From: Clostridium fallax
GTDB taxonomy: Bacteria; Bacillota; Clostridia; Clostridiales; Clostridiaceae
Assembly (NCBI RefSeq): GCF_900129365.1
Contig: NZ_FQVM01000001.1
Span: forward strand, 186,001-250,000
Reading direction: 5' to 3'
DNA: 64,000 nt
Part shown: positions 61,432 through 64,000 of the stretch, piece after piece
Layout: every line of letters begins with the position of its first letter
Position numbering within the stretch: position 1 is the stretch's first letter
Notes under the pieces: generated by a model
What the model saw: only the letters and a program-made list of their open reading frames with translations
Database searches by the model: none
What the model was told of the DNA's origin: nothing
Translations under genes and position numbers: made by a program

Positions 61432-62346
61432 TTAATTATTTTTAAATCTTTTATAGTTTTCTATAAATACCTTTAACGCTTCTTGCCATTCTCTCATATT
61501 ATCTCCAATTGTACATCTTAACATCATATTATCTAAAGATGAAAACTCAGGTCTTTTTGCTGGTCTTTTAAATTCATCAGAACTACATGGTGAAACCTTA
61601 CAATCTATTTTTGCATATTCTATTATCTTACAAGCAAAATCATACCAAGTACACTCTCCATTTCCTGTACAATGATATATACCATATTCTTCAGTATTAG
61701 CAAGTTTTAAGATATGATAAGCTAAATCTTCTGCATTAGTAGGATTTCCTTTTTGATCATCTACAACTTTAAGTTTTCCCTTTTCTTCTCCTGCTTTCAT
61801 TATAGTATATACAAAATTATTTCCATAATATCCATAAAGCCAAGCTGTTCTAACTATAAAATATTTTGTACTAAAATCTCTAATAAAATCTTCTCCCATA
61901 AGTTTAGTTTTTCCATATACACTTACAGGACCAGTTAAATCATATTCTTTTAAAGGCTTGTCTCCCATACCTTTAAAAATTTCTCCTTCTCCATTAAAAA
62001 CATAGTCTGTTGAAATATGTATTATCTTAGCCCCTATTTTTTCTGCTGCCTTAGCTAAGTTTCTAGCTCCTAAGGCATTAACTTTAAAAGCTATATCTTC
62101 ATTTGATTCACATTTATCTACATTAGTATATGCAGCACAATTTATAACTACATCCGGTTTTATTTCATTAAAAGTCTTTATAACATTATCCATTATAGAA
62201 ATATCAAGTTCCTTAGATGAAAGTCCTACAGTATCTTCAATTTTAATTTCACTAGGTATATTACCAAGATCACATTTTCTATTTTCAATTATTTTCATTA
62301 TAGCAGTACCAAGCTGTCCATTAGCTCCTGTAATTAATATTTTCAT
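61432..62346 (-). CDS. rfbD: dTDP-4-dehydrorhamnose reductase
   Basis: A 304-residue reductase that makes dTDP-L-rhamnose. Motifs are ITGANGQLGTAIM (NAD loop), INCAAYTNVDKCESN, ISTDYVFNGEG, YGKTKLMGE (YxxxK) and VRTAWLYG, in family order. AAGGTGG precedes the ATG. No other rhamnose genes are visible in the window, so it appears as a stand-alone gene. It may serve surface polysaccharide or spore-coat sugar synthesis. Confidence 0.94.
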   Translation of the reverse strand: MKILITGANGQLGTAIMKIIENRKCDLGNIPSEIKIEDTVGLSSKELDISIMDNVIKTFNEIKPDVVINCAAYTNVDKCESNEDIAFKVNALGARNLAKAAEKIGAKIIHISTDYVFNGEGEIFKGMGDKPLKEYDLTGPVSVYGKTKLMGEDFIRDFSTKYFIVRTAWLYGYYGNNFVYTIMKAGEEKGKLKVVDDQKGNPTNAEDLAYHILKLANTEEYGIYHCTGNGECTWYDFACKIIEYAKIDCKVSPCSSDEFKRPAKRPEFSSLDNMMLRCTIGDNMREWQEALKVFIENYKRFKNN

Positions 62347-62512
62347 AACACATCCACCTTTCTTAAATTTTAACTTTTACCTATATTCTATAAATTACTT
62401 AGTTATACTAATTGTATACTTTCATACAAGTTTTAATCAACTTATTAAGAGTGAATTTAAGGATTAGGCAAAAATGTTTACTTAATTTTATATTAAATAC
62501 ATTTATTGCAAA

Positions 62513-62569
62513 AACACTCCCTTTAAATTAACGAATTTAATATCTTCGTAAAAATTTAAAAGGAGTGTT
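62513..62569 (-). terminator. Terminator of the repeat-containing amidase gene
   Basis: AACACTCC...AAATT and AATTT...GGAGTGTT form a long stem with an inner ACGAA/TTCGT hairpin. A T-run follows on the minus strand. Confidence 0.82.
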
Positions 62570-62645
62570 ATTAACTATCTTATTAAATTTAATTCTTAAA
62601 TTATAAAATACTCATTAATCTAAATATAGATACTAAGTTTTAAAA

Positions 62646-63998
62646 CTAAAACATATTTTGCACTTCATTTGCAATTATTTTAGCTTTTTTACTTTGATCT
62701 CCACTATCTGAACATTCTATAGCTTCTTCTGAGTTTGTGATAAATCCTAACTCTATTAAAACTGAAGGCATCTTTGTTTTTGCTGTAACTGATAAACTTC
62801 TATCATGGAAACCTCTATTAAAAAGACCTGTTCCTCTTGATAATGAATTTATAACATTTTGTGCAAATCTTTCACTCTTTGTTCCTGCCTCTGTTTTAAC
62901 ATCTGGTAACATAACATCATACCATTCATATCCATGAGGGTCTTTTCCCCAATGATAGCCATTTCCTGTTGGATCTAATGGAATTTTATATGAACTATAA
63001 TATGATGTAGTTCCATGAGCACTAGGCGTTCCACTATCATGGTGTAAACTTATAAATAAATCTGCATTTAAATTATTTGCTAAGTCTGCTCTTCTTTGAA
63101 GAGAAGTTTTTGAATCTTCATATAACATATCCCAAGGTTGTCTTGTCATAGCAACTTTATAACCTTTGTTTAAAAGTTCTGTTTGAAGCTTTACAGCAAC
63201 TTGCATATTTAAATCTCTTTCAGAATATCTTACTCCATTAATATTTGAATACGCACCATCATCTCCACCATGATTATGGCCTGCATCAACTACTATAAGT
63301 TTTTGATTCTTTGTAGCTACTCCATTTTCATCTATATTCCATCCATCAACAGTATCATTAGTTACCATTGATCCATTACTTCTAAAATAGTACCAATTAG
63401 AACCTATAAATAGCCATCCTCTAGTCATTTGTCCATTAGAATTTAAATAATATTTAATTCCACCATCTACAAGCCATCCTGTTTGCATAATTCCATCAGA
63501 ATTCATATAGTACCAATATCCATCAATTGATTGCCATCCTGTAGTCTTAACTCCTTGTTCATTATAATAATATAAATTATTATTTTCTTTTACCCATCCA
63601 TTTTTAACAGATGGTTTTTCTAACGTTGCCACACCATTAGTTGCTATTGTCCAACCATCTATTACAGTATCTCTAGCCATAGATCCATTGCTATATAAAT
63701 AGTATCTCTGATTATTATCTGTTATCCAACCAGTTTGCATTGCACCATTAGAGTTCATATAATACCAATATCCGTCTATTGACTGCCAACCAGTTTGCAT
63801 AATTCCATCAGAATTCATATAGTACCAAGCACCACCTACAAATTGCCATCCAGTAGTCTTAGAACCATTTTCATTATAGTAATACCATTTATCATTATCT
63901 TTTATCCAACCGCTTTTAGGTTGTTCTACTTTTTTAGGTGTTGCTATTCCATTGTTATCTATACTCCAGCCATCTACTACAGTATTTGTAGCCATAGC
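62646..63998 (-). CDS. N-acetylmuramoyl-L-alanine amidase (Amidase_3) with cell-wall-binding repeats, 5' end missing
   Basis: The visible 450 codons encode at least ten cell-wall-binding (choline-binding-type) repeats of about 20 residues, with GWQSIDGYWYYMNSNGAMQT as the pattern. An Amidase_3 domain follows (about 225-449): VVDAGHNHGG, YSERDLN, SLHHDSG and VLIELGFIT give the zinc and catalytic residues. The reading frame stays open to the right edge, and the ATG at 63995 lies inside a repeat, so the true start with its signal peptide is outside the window. A secreted autolysin-like cell-wall hydrolase is likely. Confidence 0.92.
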   Translation of the reverse strand, partial: AMATNTVVDGWSIDNNGIATPKKVEQPKSGWIKDNDKWYYYNENGSKTTGWQFVGGAWYYMNSDGIMQTGWQSIDGYWYYMNSNGAMQTGWITDNNQRYYLYSNGSMARDTVIDGWTIATNGVATLEKPSVKNGWVKENNNLYYYNEQGVKTTGWQSIDGYWYYMNSDGIMQTGWLVDGGIKYYLNSNGQMTRGWLFIGSNWYYFRSNGSMVTNDTVDGWNIDENGVATKNQKLIVVDAGHNHGGDDGAYSNINGVRYSERDLNMQVAVKLQTELLNKGYKVAMTRQPWDMLYEDSKTSLQRRADLANNLNADLFISLHHDSGTPSAHGTTSYYSSYKIPLDPTGNGYHWGKDPHGYEWYDVMLPDVKTEAGTKSERFAQNVINSLSRGTGLFNRGFHDRSLSVTAKTKMPSVLIELGFITNSEEAIECSDSGDQSKKAKIIANEVQNMF

Positions 63999-64000
63999 AC

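Noticed and set aside
63300..63998. Tandem DNA repeats resembling an array
   Set aside because: The repetition is in frame and encodes cell-wall-binding repeats of the amidase; there are no spacers or cas genes, so it is not CRISPR.
1..64000. rRNA, tRNA, insertion sequences and VirR boxes
   Set aside because: None could be recognised on either strand; no transposase-like ORF or paired CCCAGTT-type VirR sites were seen by eye.

Overview
The window is AT-rich, densely coding clostridial DNA, and Clostridium perfringens or a very close relative is the best fit. The case rests on a Ger(x)A/Ger(x)C pair diverging from a lone GerAB-type gene (the C. perfringens gerK arrangement), iron-sulfur serine dehydratase, a reverse rubrerythrin, three T-box controlled aminoacyl-tRNA synthetases, a TPP riboswitch, and many strong Shine-Dalgarno (SD) sites with some TTG/GTG starts. 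The species name is inference; no rRNA or tRNA gene is visible.

Layout. 1-2940: thiW-thiD-thiM-thiE thiamine salvage operon (minus), with promoter, TPP riboswitch and terminator; thiE runs off the left edge. 2949-4518: sdaAB-sdaAA. 4750-7611: nucleoside kinase with a ThrRS-like N-terminus, and a DUF421/DUF4363 pair whose second gene appears to start at AUA. 7761-14726: fructose-bisphosphate aldolase, DUF1836, hemolysin III family, nucleoid-associated protein, CYTH, TPR and EamA genes. 14842-22957: a sugar catabolic region with a HutC-type GntR regulator, a sodium/solute symporter, a cytosolic Cys-type sulfatase, a BadF/GlcNAc-kinase-like kinase, and 126 bp past DUF202 a PfkB sugar kinase with a LacX-like mutarotase. 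Four related palindromic sites occur only in front of the two catabolic operons, so they probably form one regulon.

23067-29860: reverse rubrerythrin, polysaccharide deacetylase, YccF, T-box leuS, a methyltransferase-like protein and a HesB/IscA-like protein with an in-frame UGA at the first conserved cysteine position, read here as selenocysteine. 30008-35043: a DUF4116-repeat/MoxR ATPase/VWA-metallopeptidase operon and a small alarmone synthetase. 35181-38685: a soluble chemoreceptor-like protein and a BCCT betaine-type transporter diverging from a GntR+RCK_C regulator resembling the c-di-AMP sensor BusR. 38893-44709: phosphoesterase, an orphan FlhB-C-like/FliK-like pair, T-box tyrS, RidA and a P-loop protein.

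45038-48823: the gerK spore germinant receptor locus. 49061-52010: a 51-residue zinc-ribbon protein, small membrane proteins, an ECF S-component and T-box trpS. 52061-63998: galE-like, galU, iron alcohol dehydrogenase, an ABC importer of the nitrate/sulfonate/taurine class, two cell-wall amidases (the second with cell-wall-binding repeats and cut by the right edge), cutC, a SEC-C protein and rfbD.

The most rewarding points are the selenocysteine HesB gene, the sulfated-sugar regulon with its shared operators, the BusR-like betaine switch, the AUA start and the MoxR/VWA/DUF4116 operon. All function calls come from motifs and family resemblance read by eye; no database search was run.
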